Shown piece by piece: positions 15,354 through 21,985 of a stretch of DNA of 32,355 bases. The notes below the pieces were generated by a model. It did not search any database and was not told the origin of the DNA. It worked only from the letters and a program-made list of their open reading frames with translations. Position 1 is the first letter of the stretch, and every line of letters starts with the position of its first letter. The DNA comes from Thermoflexia bacterium (GTDB taxonomy: Bacteria; Chloroflexota; Anaerolineae; B4-G1). The stretch is from contig DUEK01000016.1 of assembly GCA_011192155.1 (NCBI GenBank), positions 1-32,355 on the forward strand. The letters are read 5' to 3'. The translations under genes and the position numbers were made by a program.

Positions 15354-16982
15354 CTACCTCCCGCGATCCACAACAACAGCAGTACCTCCCATAACCAGCG
15401 CCAGCACGCCGATCAATATCCAGGGCCGGCCGGCGGGAATGTCTGACGTAGGGACGGGGATCGGGGTGGCCGTGGGCGTGAGGGTGGGTGTGGGCGTGAG
15501 CGTGGGGGTAGGTGTGGGCGTGTTGGTCGGGGTGCTGGTCGGTGTGGGCGTGGGGGTGAGTGTGGGGGTCGGTGTGGGCGTGGGGGTAAAGGTGGGTGTG
15601 GGCGTGGGCCAGGCGTCGGGGTCGGGCGTGACGTTTGGATCGGGAGCGCCGGGCGGTGTGGGCGAGGAAGGCGCAACTACGGCGTCCGCGTTCGCGGGAG
15701 CCTCCTCGACCAGCATCAGCGGCGGACCGCCCATCTGGCAGCCGGCGGAGCAATCGGCCCCGGCAAGGTCAACATAGTAATAGCCCCGCTCAGGGTAGAC
15801 GTAGTGAGCCGCTCCCCACACGTCCACCAATAGCGCCTGGGTGGTGCGGGCCGGGATCATGGCGGTCTGCGGTTCGGGCGTGCGCGCCCAGACGACGGTC
15901 GTTGTGCGCTGACCGCGATCCACGGTCACGATTGAGATTTCATCGCGCCGTTCCCAGTCGCCGGAGCGAAAGCCCGATAGGTAATTCGTCGCCACCTGGT
16001 AGGCGGTGAAAGCGTCGCGCCGGCTGCCATCCATGCGCACCAGCCCGAAAGGCTCGGGGTCGGCGGCTTGGTCGGTGGGGGTATCGGCCATCTTGTAGAC
16101 GGCGATACGCTCCGCGCCGGCGGCGATCTCTAGGCTAAAGGCTTGCACGATAAAGAACGCCTGCTCCACCTCCGAGACGCGGGAGAGATAAGCGTTGGTC
16201 TCTGCGATCCAGGTGGGCTTGTAGAGGCCGTAATCGTGCATCATGCGGCGATAGTGAGCCACCACATCGTAAATCTTTTCCGGCTCGTGGTAGAGATGGA
16301 AGGTAGAGACGTCAAAGTAATAATTGTTGGCCGCCGCATTAGGGTCGGCGACGAGCGCTTCGAGGAACTTGCCGAACCAGTGCTCGTTGTGCCAGTGGGT
16401 CACAGCCGCCATGTGGATGACGGCATTAGGATTGGCTTCATTGGCGACAGTGTAGGCGACGCGCAGCAATTGGACAAAGTCATCCACCGAGCCACCCCAC
16501 GTCATGTCCGGCGAGCCGGCGGGAATCTCTGGCTCGTTCCAGATGGTCCAATGGTCGATACGGCCGGCGTAACGGCCGACGATGGTGCGGACAAAGTTGG
16601 CCCACAGATTGTTGGGGTCATCGGTGGGGAGGTAGAGACCCTGGGGGACGCCAGGGCCGATTCCTACGTCGGTGGCCCAGCCGGGCGTGGTGATCAGCAG
16701 CCCGGTGACCTGGCGGCCCTGGGCCAACTCGTTCGCCAGAGCCTCGTCAGAGATGGGAGTGACGTTCCACTCTGCGGGGCTATTGGTCTGGATTCCGTTC
16801 CACTCGAAGGTGACGCGCGTCCAGCCCGCGCCCAGCGCGGCGGCGGCGTTTGGGGCGGCGTAGGCCTCGACGACGCCAAAGCGGTAATCCGGGCCGCTTT
16901 GAGCAACGGCCGTTGGATGTGGCAAGAGGCCGGGGATAAAAAGCGCCAGCAAAGCGATAGTGAATAACGTTGTTCGGTTCAT
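15354..16982 (-). CDS. Secreted GH-A-clan glycosidase-like protein with Thr-Pro stalk and membrane anchor
   Basis: A 542-residue surface protein. Residues 1-28 are a signal peptide. The TIM-barrel-like domain (about 32-350) carries HWTIWNEPEIPAGS, the acid/base glutamate motif of clan GH-A, and KPTWIAETNAYLS, whose glutamate fits the nucleophile position. This resembles families 5, 39 or 42, but the exact family is uncertain. A beta-rich region follows, then a low-complexity TPTPTPT stalk (about 445-515), a hydrophobic helix (WILIGVLALVMGGTAVVV) and a basic tail, which together would hold the enzyme outside the cell on a stalk. The ATG at 16982 is chosen for the signal peptide and the GGAAGAGA upstream. 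The promoter is clear. Confidence 0.88.
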   Translation of the reverse strand: MNRTTLFTIALLALFIPGLLPHPTAVAQSGPDYRFGVVEAYAAPNAAAALGAGWTRVTFEWNGIQTNSPAEWNVTPISDEALANELAQGRQVTGLLITTPGWATDVGIGPGVPQGLYLPTDDPNNLWANFVRTIVGRYAGRIDHWTIWNEPEIPAGSPDMTWGGSVDDFVQLLRVAYTVANEANPNAVIHMAAVTHWHNEHWFGKFLEALVADPNAAANNYYFDVSTFHLYHEPEKIYDVVAHYRRMMHDYGLYKPTWIAETNAYLSRVSEVEQAFFIVQAFSLEIAAGAERIAVYKMADTPTDQAADPEPFGLVRMDGSRRDAFTAYQVATNYLSGFRSGDWERRDEISIVTVDRGQRTTTVVWARTPEPQTAMIPARTTQALLVDVWGAAHYVYPERGYYYVDLAGADCSAGCQMGGPPLMLVEEAPANADAVVAPSSPTPPGAPDPNVTPDPDAWPTPTPTFTPTPTPTPTLTPTPTPTSTPTNTPTPTPTLTPTPTLTPTATPIPVPTSDIPAGRPWILIGVLALVMGGTAVVVDRGR

Positions 16983-17022
16983 CAATTTCTCTTCCGCCTC
17001 GTATAGTTTGTGAGCGTCCGCA

Positions 17023-17051
17023 AGTATATCACTCCTACACCTGCCCGTCAA
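17023..17051 (-). promoter_or_regulatory. Promoter of the surface glycosidase gene
   Basis: On the minus strand, -35 TTGACG (17051-17046), a 17-base spacer and -10 TATACT (17028-17023). The -35 box overlaps the left copy (17047-17057) of the 11-base duplication that flanks element C1. Confidence 0.82.
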
Positions 17052-17057
17052 CCAATC

Positions 17058-17191
17058 TGGTGATTACCCACATGTCAGAACACGAGACAGTGACAGTGTT
17101 TTCTTTGAACCGCAAAGGCCGCAAAGAACCCCCCTTTTTGATTCTCTTTGCGCTCTTTGCGTGCTTTGTGGTAAGATGTGGGTAATCATCA
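17058..17191. repeat. Family C MITE-like element, copy C1, with 11-base target duplication
   Basis: Terminal inverted repeats TGGTGATTACCCACAT (17058-17073) and ATGTGGGTAATCATCA (17176-17191), one mismatch in 16. It is flanked by exact direct repeats GTCAACCAATC (17047-17057 and 17192-17202). The interior has GCAAAG-type repeats facing CTTTGCG-type repeats and can fold as a long hairpin. It lies exactly between two divergent promoters. Confidence 0.88.
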
Positions 17192-17204
17192 GTCAACCAA
17201 TCCG

Positions 17205-17233
17205 TTGACACTTGGCGCTTTTTGGCCTACAAT
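17205..17233 (+). promoter_or_regulatory. Promoter of the IorA-like gene, now separated from it by insertions
   Basis: Perfect -35 TTGACA (17205-17210), a 17-base spacer and -10 TACAAT (17228-17233). The predicted start is near 17240, where element D1 begins, so the leader of the downstream gene consists almost entirely of D1 and the nested B2. Confidence 0.85.
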
Positions 17234-17240
17234 TCCTACA

Positions 17241-17598
17241 TTCAGTGGATACTTTTCGAGTCGCCAAAATCAGTTACACAGAGCACAAAGATACACTGAG
17301 CCTATATTTCGCATCCTGACGCAGCCTATTTGTGTCTTTTTCAAAAAGCGGGGAAAGAAACCTGGTTTCTCACTGACCCAGACGGCGAATCTGCCCAAAT
17401 TGGGTTTGGAAGAACAAAGTGTCAAGCCCCAAATCAAGCTGTCCAGAGGTGCGGAAAATAGGCTGAGATGTCAAAGAGTGGATTTGACGACGGAATCGCT
17501 TCACGCTGGTAGATTCTCAAAAAACCTCCGTGCGTCTCTGTGAATTCTCCGCGAATCTCTGTGTAACAAGGAGCTTGGCAAAAGTGCCCGGTAGCAAA
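17241..17598 (-). repeat. Family D MITE-like element, copy D1 (interrupted by B2)
   Basis: The left end TTCAGTGGATACTTTT and right end AAAAGTGCCCGGTAGCAAA are diverged forms of the D2 termini. Interior segments CCAAAATCAGTTACACAGAG and CGAATCTCTGTGTAAC match D2 in reverse. No target duplication remains. B2 is inserted at 17296-17467. The right end lies 18 bases before the GTG start of the next gene. Confidence 0.78.
17301..17462 (-). repeat. Family B MITE-like element, copy B2, nested in D1
   Basis: The body runs from CCTATATTTCGCA to TGCGGAAAATAGG in reverse orientation to B1 and B3, flanked by CTGAG (17296-17300 and 17463-17467). D2 carries the uninterrupted site, reading ATACACTGAGATGT on the minus strand around 30417-30429. 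It is about 20 bases shorter than B1 because one arm of the internal hairpin is missing. Confidence 0.92.
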
Positions 17599-17616
17599 AG
17601 TGGGGGGATACGAAAC

Positions 17617-19257
17617 GTGAACAAAGCTATTTCCGGAGCATACGCCCTGGCGCGTGGAGCCATCGAGGCCGGCGTCTCGTTGGTGACCGGCTACCCAGGC
17701 GCGCCGGCCACGACCGTGTTCAACCACATCACGGATCTGACCTCGCCCGACGAGGTGCAGGCCGAGTGGAGCGGCAACGAAAAGGTCGCTATTGAGATGG
17801 CCTTTGGCGCTTCGGTGGGCGGGATGCGGTCGCTCCTGTGCGTCAAGAGCGTGGGGCTAAACATCGCGCTCGACCCGTTGATGGCCTTTAACCTCTCCGG
17901 CTGCAACGCTGGATTCGTCATCCTCGTCGGCGACGATCCCGGCAGTTGGGGATCGCAGAACGAGCAGGATAGCCGGGCGCTGGCGTTGGCGGCCGAGTTG
18001 CCGCTGCTCGAACCCGCCACCGTCGCCGATGCGCAGGCGGCTATGAGGCAGGCGTTCCAGCTTTCGGAGGAGGTAGGCTTGCCGGTCATCGTGCGCGTCA
18101 CCCGCGCGCTCATCCTGGCCAAAGCCCCTGAACTTGCCGAGAAAGAGATTCAGACCACGTCGCCTCCTTCTTTCCGACGTGAGTTTATGCGCTGGGTGGT
18201 GTTGCCCATCAACGTCGTAGACTGCCACCGGCAGTTACACCGGCGGCTGGACGTGGTCAGGGCGCGTTTCGAGGGTTCGCTGCTCAACGGCGTGGAAGGG
18301 GATGGGCCATGCGGCGTGGTCGCGGCCGGGTTCGCATACCAAAAGCTCTTGACTCTGTTGGACGGCGCTGTACCGCCTCAGTTACGCATTTTGCGGCTGG
18401 GGACATTTTATCCGTTGCCTGTAAAGCAGGTGACGATTTTTCTGCAAGCGGTCGAGTCAGTGCTTGTTGTGGAGGAAACCGCCCGCTTGGTCGAACGGGC
18501 TGTACGGGCGGTCGCGCAACGAGCCGGGCTGAACCTGCCGGTCTATGGCCGCGACACCGGCCACGTCCCTCGCGTTGGCGAGTTGTTTGCCCCTCACATC
18601 GCGGCTGCGCTGAACGAACTCGCGCCCCAACTGGCTTTGCCCCCCGAAGGGGAGACCGGTCGGCCCAGGCCCAGCCGGCGGCCTCTCTGCGAAGGCTGCC
18701 CCTACACTTCCACCTTTGACGCGCTCCTGGAGGTGATCGAGCAACTGAGCGGGCGCGACGAGTTCATCGTCGTCGGCGATCCGGGCTGTATGGTCCGCGC
18801 ACAGTTGCCGCCCTACGAGCTGCTGGACGTCAAGCACAGCCTGGGGTCGAGCATCGGGATGGCGGCCGGGGTGGCCCTGAGCCAGGTGAAACGCGGCACG
18901 GGGAAGAGGGTGGTCGCGCTGGTTGGAGATTCGGGCTTTTTGCACTCTGGTCTCAACGGGCTGGTGGACGCGACGCGGGTCGGCGCCAAGATGTTGGCGC
19001 TGGTGCTGGATAACGGCGCGACCGCGCTCTCTGGCGGGCAGCCTCACCCGGCCAGTCGAGTGGATGCCCGCGGGAGACCTCAACGCGCGGTTGATGTGGC
19101 TGCATTGGCCCGCGAGGCCGGCGCCGGAGAGGTGCGCGTGGTGGATCTCGACCGGGGTGAGGATATTCGCGCCGCCATTCAGATGGGGGTGGAGTTTGAC
19201 GGCGTGGCTGTGGTCATCGCTCGCGGCCGGTGTCCCCGCTGGACGGATTCGGCGTAG
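17617..19257 (+). CDS. IorA-like thiamine-diphosphate-dependent ferredoxin oxidoreductase, no ferredoxin domain
   Basis: A 546-residue protein resembling the alpha subunit of indolepyruvate:ferredoxin oxidoreductase, which decarboxylates aryl pyruvates to aryl-acetyl-CoA. The pyrimidine-binding domain has TGYPGAPATTVFNHI and EWSGNEKVAIEMAFGAS. A linker holds the CEGCPY motif. The diphosphate-binding domain has GDPGCMVRAQLPPYE, DVKHSLGSSIGMAAG and GDSGFLHSGLNGLVDA with the metal-binding GDS..N pattern. The usual C-terminal two-cluster ferredoxin domain of IorA is absent, and no IorB-like gene adjoins. The start is GTG 17617, after TGGGGGGATA and just beyond repeat D1; upstream in-frame codons lie inside the repeat. 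The substrate is uncertain and might be another 2-oxoacid. Confidence 0.85.
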   Translation: MNKAISGAYALARGAIEAGVSLVTGYPGAPATTVFNHITDLTSPDEVQAEWSGNEKVAIEMAFGASVGGMRSLLCVKSVGLNIALDPLMAFNLSGCNAGFVILVGDDPGSWGSQNEQDSRALALAAELPLLEPATVADAQAAMRQAFQLSEEVGLPVIVRVTRALILAKAPELAEKEIQTTSPPSFRREFMRWVVLPINVVDCHRQLHRRLDVVRARFEGSLLNGVEGDGPCGVVAAGFAYQKLLTLLDGAVPPQLRILRLGTFYPLPVKQVTIFLQAVESVLVVEETARLVERAVRAVAQRAGLNLPVYGRDTGHVPRVGELFAPHIAAALNELAPQLALPPEGETGRPRPSRRPLCEGCPYTSTFDALLEVIEQLSGRDEFIVVGDPGCMVRAQLPPYELLDVKHSLGSSIGMAAGVALSQVKRGTGKRVVALVGDSGFLHSGLNGLVDATRVGAKMLALVLDNGATALSGGQPHPASRVDARGRPQRAVDVAALAREAGAGEVRVVDLDRGEDIRAAIQMGVEFDGVAVVIARGRCPRWTDSA

Positions 19258-19264
19258 CGTGTGT

Positions 19265-19936
19265 TTACGTCGGGTGAGAGGATTGGCCGGCGGCCGGCGT
19301 CATGCGTTCTAAAAGTTCCGGTCGCGCGCTGGCTATGCTGGCTACCAACTCCTCCAGACGACTGCGCCGCTGGCAGTGCGCCACTATCTCCCGCGTCTTT
19401 TTCCCCTCGCCGGGCAAATCGTCAAAATCAACGCCCAGATCGAAGCAGAGGTTCTTGACTTCTTGCAGATCAAATTTCTCGTTCAAGATTCGACGCAGAG
19501 TGGCAAGGGAGATAGCCTGGGTCGAGCCGTTGTGAGCCACGTCCACCTGGTCGTGCTCCAGGGCGGCCTTTACCGCGTCAATAAAGGTCAAGATGTCGAA
19601 CCGGTCTTTGTCAATAAAGTCCACCACGTGATGTTGCTTAAAGGCGTCGCGCACGAGCCGGGTGTCGCCCCGCCCGCTGACGATGATGCAGGCCGTGCCC
19701 GGGTAGCGGCGCGAAATGTGAGCCAGCAACCGCTCACCGCCTAGCATCGGCGCCGACTTGTCTAGCAACAGATCCAGGATCACTAGATCAAAGACGTGCT
19801 CCTCCAAGACCTGCCGGCTGTCCTGGTAGTCGGCGATGACGGTTACACTGTATCCTTCGTCCTCCAAAGGCTCTCTCAAGACCCCTTGCCACTGGTCATC
19901 GTCCTCTACGATCAAGATAGTGTGTCTGTCATTCAT
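19265..19936 (-). CDS. Response regulator: receiver fused to a death-like effector-associated (EAD) domain
   Basis: A 223-residue protein. The receiver (about 5-125) has the acidic pocket EDDDQW, phospho-acceptor Asp55 in VILDLLL, Ser87 in IIVSG and Lys110 in FIDKDRFD. After a linker, residues about 144-206 form a helical domain with LRRILNEKFDLQEVKNLCFD, GVDFDDLPGEG and LEELVASIASARPEL. This pattern matches the effector-associated domains of bacterial conflict and apoptosis-like proteins (I think the EAD7 type, from memory), where they act as homotypic adaptors. There is no DNA-binding domain. It starts ATG with GGGGAG upstream, 60 bases after the kinase gene, so it is the last gene of the signalling operon. 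The partner carrying the same EAD must be encoded elsewhere. Confidence 0.82.
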   Translation of the reverse strand: MNDRHTILIVEDDDQWQGVLREPLEDEGYSVTVIADYQDSRQVLEEHVFDLVILDLLLDKSAPMLGGERLLAHISRRYPGTACIIVSGRGDTRLVRDAFKQHHVVDFIDKDRFDILTFIDAVKAALEHDQVDVAHNGSTQAISLATLRRILNEKFDLQEVKNLCFDLGVDFDDLPGEGKKTREIVAHCQRRSRLEELVASIASARPELLERMTPAAGQSSHPT

Positions 19937-19996
19937 AAGAAACTCCCCTACATTCCTCCCCGCCCAGGGGTAAGGTTTAAAGCGATCCGTAAACGA

Positions 19997-21259
19997 TCAA
20001 CGCTCGCCTGTGGCTTGAAGAGCCTGAAGCGCGTGACGCATCTCCGCTGCGGTCTGGTAGCGCCGGGCCGGGTCTTTGTCCGTAGCCCTGAAAATCACGG
20101 TCTCTATCTCGGCCGACACTGCCGGAGTGAGGGCGCGCGGCGATGGCATTGGTTCAGAGATGAGCTTGAGCAGCGTCGCACTGGGGCTATCAGCCTGGAA
20201 AGGAGGCCGGCCGGTCACCATCTCGAACAAAACTATGCCCAGAGAATAGATGTCGGTGCGGTGATCTGCGTCTTCGCCTCTCGCTTGCTCGGGAGACATA
20301 TAGTCCAGGGTGCCGATGATGCCGGTGCGCGTCATCCGAGGCTCGCTCATAATCCTGGCGATGCCAAAATCGGTCAGCTTGACCAGGTCGCCGGGCAGCA
20401 GGATGATGTTGGAGGGCTTGATGTCGCGGTGAACGATCTGGGCGGCGTGGGCATAGTCCAGGGCATCACAGATCTGCACAGCGATGTCACAGGCTACGGC
20501 AGGCGACAGCGCCCCGCCCGCAGCGATCAATTGAGCCAGCGTTTGGCCTTTCAGGTACTCCATCACCAGGAAAGATGTATCGCCCTGCTCGGAGGCGTCA
20601 AAGATTGTGACAATGCCGGGGTGGGCCAATTTGCCGGCCGAGCGCGCCTCTCTCTGAAACCGCTGTCTGAACTCTTGGTCGGAGCTTAGGCCGGGGCGCA
20701 GCACCTTGAGCGCGACGGCTCGCTGGATGTTCGGGTCCAGCGCCTGGTAGACGATGCCCATCGCGCCCTGGCCCAACTCTTTGATAATCTCGTAACGGCC
20801 GATCCGCCGCTTTCTATCTTGATCCTCGTCCTGCGCCTGACCCTGTTCGGTAGCCCGATTCACGGTGTCGAGGAATTCTTTCAGGTCAAACTGTCTCTTG
20901 GCGATAAAGTCGAATACATTGTATCGTTTGAACAGGTTGCGCACTTGGGTGTTCGAGATATCGTCGAGTCCGGTGACGACGATGCAGGGGAGGCGGGGAT
21001 GGGAACGCCTCAAATAGTCCACGATGCGCTGCCCGGCCTCGACCGAGGCGCCCTCGCTTTGCAATTGGCCGGGCAACCCCATATCCACCGTCACCAAGTC
21101 AATGTGTTCCTGTTGATTCTCGACTTTTTCCAGTATGCCCCTGGCCTCGTCGTAGGTCGCGGCAACGAGCACTTGGTACTCAGCTTCTAGTGTCTCGCGT
21201 ATGATGTCCTGCCAATAGAGTTCATCTTCCACTACCAGGATTTTGCCTTTGTACTTCAT
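19997..21259 (-). CDS. Receiver domain fused to PknB-type Ser/Thr protein kinase
   Basis: A 420-residue cytoplasmic protein. The receiver (about 5-135) has EDELYW, Asp59 in VTVDMGL, Thr96 in VVTG and Lys121 in FIAKRQFD. An acidic Gln/Asp-rich linker (138-150) leads to a complete kinase domain (156-417). It has the Gly-loop GQGAMGIVY, Lys185 in AVALK, Glu204, HRDIKPSN with Asp279, DFG at 297-299 and YMSPEQ. All catalytic residues are present, so it should be active. There are no PASTA repeats or membrane helix. Phosphorylation of the receiver probably controls the kinase. ATG 21259 is chosen because AAGGAG lies eight bases upstream; the longer frame to 21304 has none. It belongs to an operon with receiver genes on both sides. 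Confidence 0.93.
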   Translation of the reverse strand: MKYKGKILVVEDELYWQDIIRETLEAEYQVLVAATYDEARGILEKVENQQEHIDLVTVDMGLPGQLQSEGASVEAGQRIVDYLRRSHPRLPCIVVTGLDDISNTQVRNLFKRYNVFDFIAKRQFDLKEFLDTVNRATEQGQAQDEDQDRKRRIGRYEIIKELGQGAMGIVYQALDPNIQRAVALKVLRPGLSSDQEFRQRFQREARSAGKLAHPGIVTIFDASEQGDTSFLVMEYLKGQTLAQLIAAGGALSPAVACDIAVQICDALDYAHAAQIVHRDIKPSNIILLPGDLVKLTDFGIARIMSEPRMTRTGIIGTLDYMSPEQARGEDADHRTDIYSLGIVLFEMVTGRPPFQADSPSATLLKLISEPMPSPRALTPAVSAEIETVIFRATDKDPARRYQTAAEMRHALQALQATGER

Positions 21260-21416
21260 CGGGTGCTCCTTGAGCGGTTCCCGCTCGATAGGGCGGCGCT
21301 CCAAACCGTTTCCGGCGTCACGGTTTCAAAAGTTATCGAAAGATGCGTGAAAATCCAGCGGGTGTGTTTCATTTGATTGGTAGCATAGGCCCTCGTGGCC
21401 GTTTTTGATCTCACAA

Positions 21417-21500
21417 GCTTAGATTGCGCCCGTTTTTACCGGCAAAGGCGCTCTCGAGAGACCTCCGAGGTCTTGTTGTCGTAACATTTTGGATCTACTG
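21417..21500 (-). repeat. Family A element, partial copy A3
   Basis: Only the half with GCTTAGATTGCGCCC through AGACCTCCGAGGTCT to GGATCTACTG is present, followed by AGACT (21501-21505). The other half, including its terminal repeat, is missing. It lies between the lone-receiver and receiver-kinase genes of the signalling operon, where it would be part of the transcript. Confidence 0.85.
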
Positions 21501-21538
21501 AGACTCCCAAGTCATTTGAAGCACACCCAAATCCAGCT

Positions 21539-21934
21539 CTACTGGTCGCCGGCGAGTGTTTCTTCTATCAAGGCGAGAAATTCAGTGACATCAAATTTTG
21601 ATTTGTCGAGAAAAGCAACGGGCTGGAATCTCTTGACGTTTTCTGCGGCCATAGCGCGGTTCTTTGAGCCGCTGACGACGATGGCTTTCGCTCTATGCCC
21701 ACGATAAGCTATCTGTTCCAGTACGCGGATGCCATCCTGGTTGCCGCGCTGACCGGTCAGGTTGACGTCAATTACCACCAGGTCGAAGGCAAGTCGTGTC
21801 AGGGCCGCGATCGCCTCGTCATAGCTGCTGCTCGTCGTGACCCGGTATCCAGCGCCCTCCAAGTTTTCACGAAAGATATCTTCTCGCCAATCTTTTTCGT
21901 CTTCAACCACTAGGATATGATGTCGCCCGTCCAT
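21539..21934 (-). CDS. Stand-alone response regulator receiver
   Basis: A 131-residue single-domain receiver. The acidic pocket is EDEKDW, the phospho-acceptor is Asp56 in VVIDVNLTG, and the switch Ser88 (VVSG) and Lys111 (FLDKSKFD) follow. There is no output domain, so it may relay phosphate or act by protein contact. The Trp after the acidic pocket and the DK.KFD segment are shared with the other two downstream receivers. ATG 21934 is preceded by AGGAG. It lies 51 bases after the large kinase gene, which is its likely phosphodonor. Confidence 0.92.
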   Translation of the reverse strand: MDGRHHILVVEDEKDWREDIFRENLEGAGYRVTTSSSYDEAIAALTRLAFDLVVIDVNLTGQRGNQDGIRVLEQIAYRGHRAKAIVVSGSKNRAMAAENVKRFQPVAFLDKSKFDVTEFLALIEETLAGDQ

Positions 21935-21985
21935 AGTATCTCCTTTATCTCCCACCCTGTAAAATGTTGAGGTTTGAAACACGCA

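Noticed and set aside
15465-15620. Tandem-repeat-like GTGGGCGTG units, suggestive of a minisatellite.
   Set aside because: They are the complementary strand of the Thr-Pro codons of the glycosidase stalk, so they are explained as coding low complexity.
17530-17616. Upstream in-frame extension of the IorA-like gene.
   Set aside because: It lies inside element D1 and lacks a ribosome-binding site; GTG 17617 has a G-rich site just outside the element.
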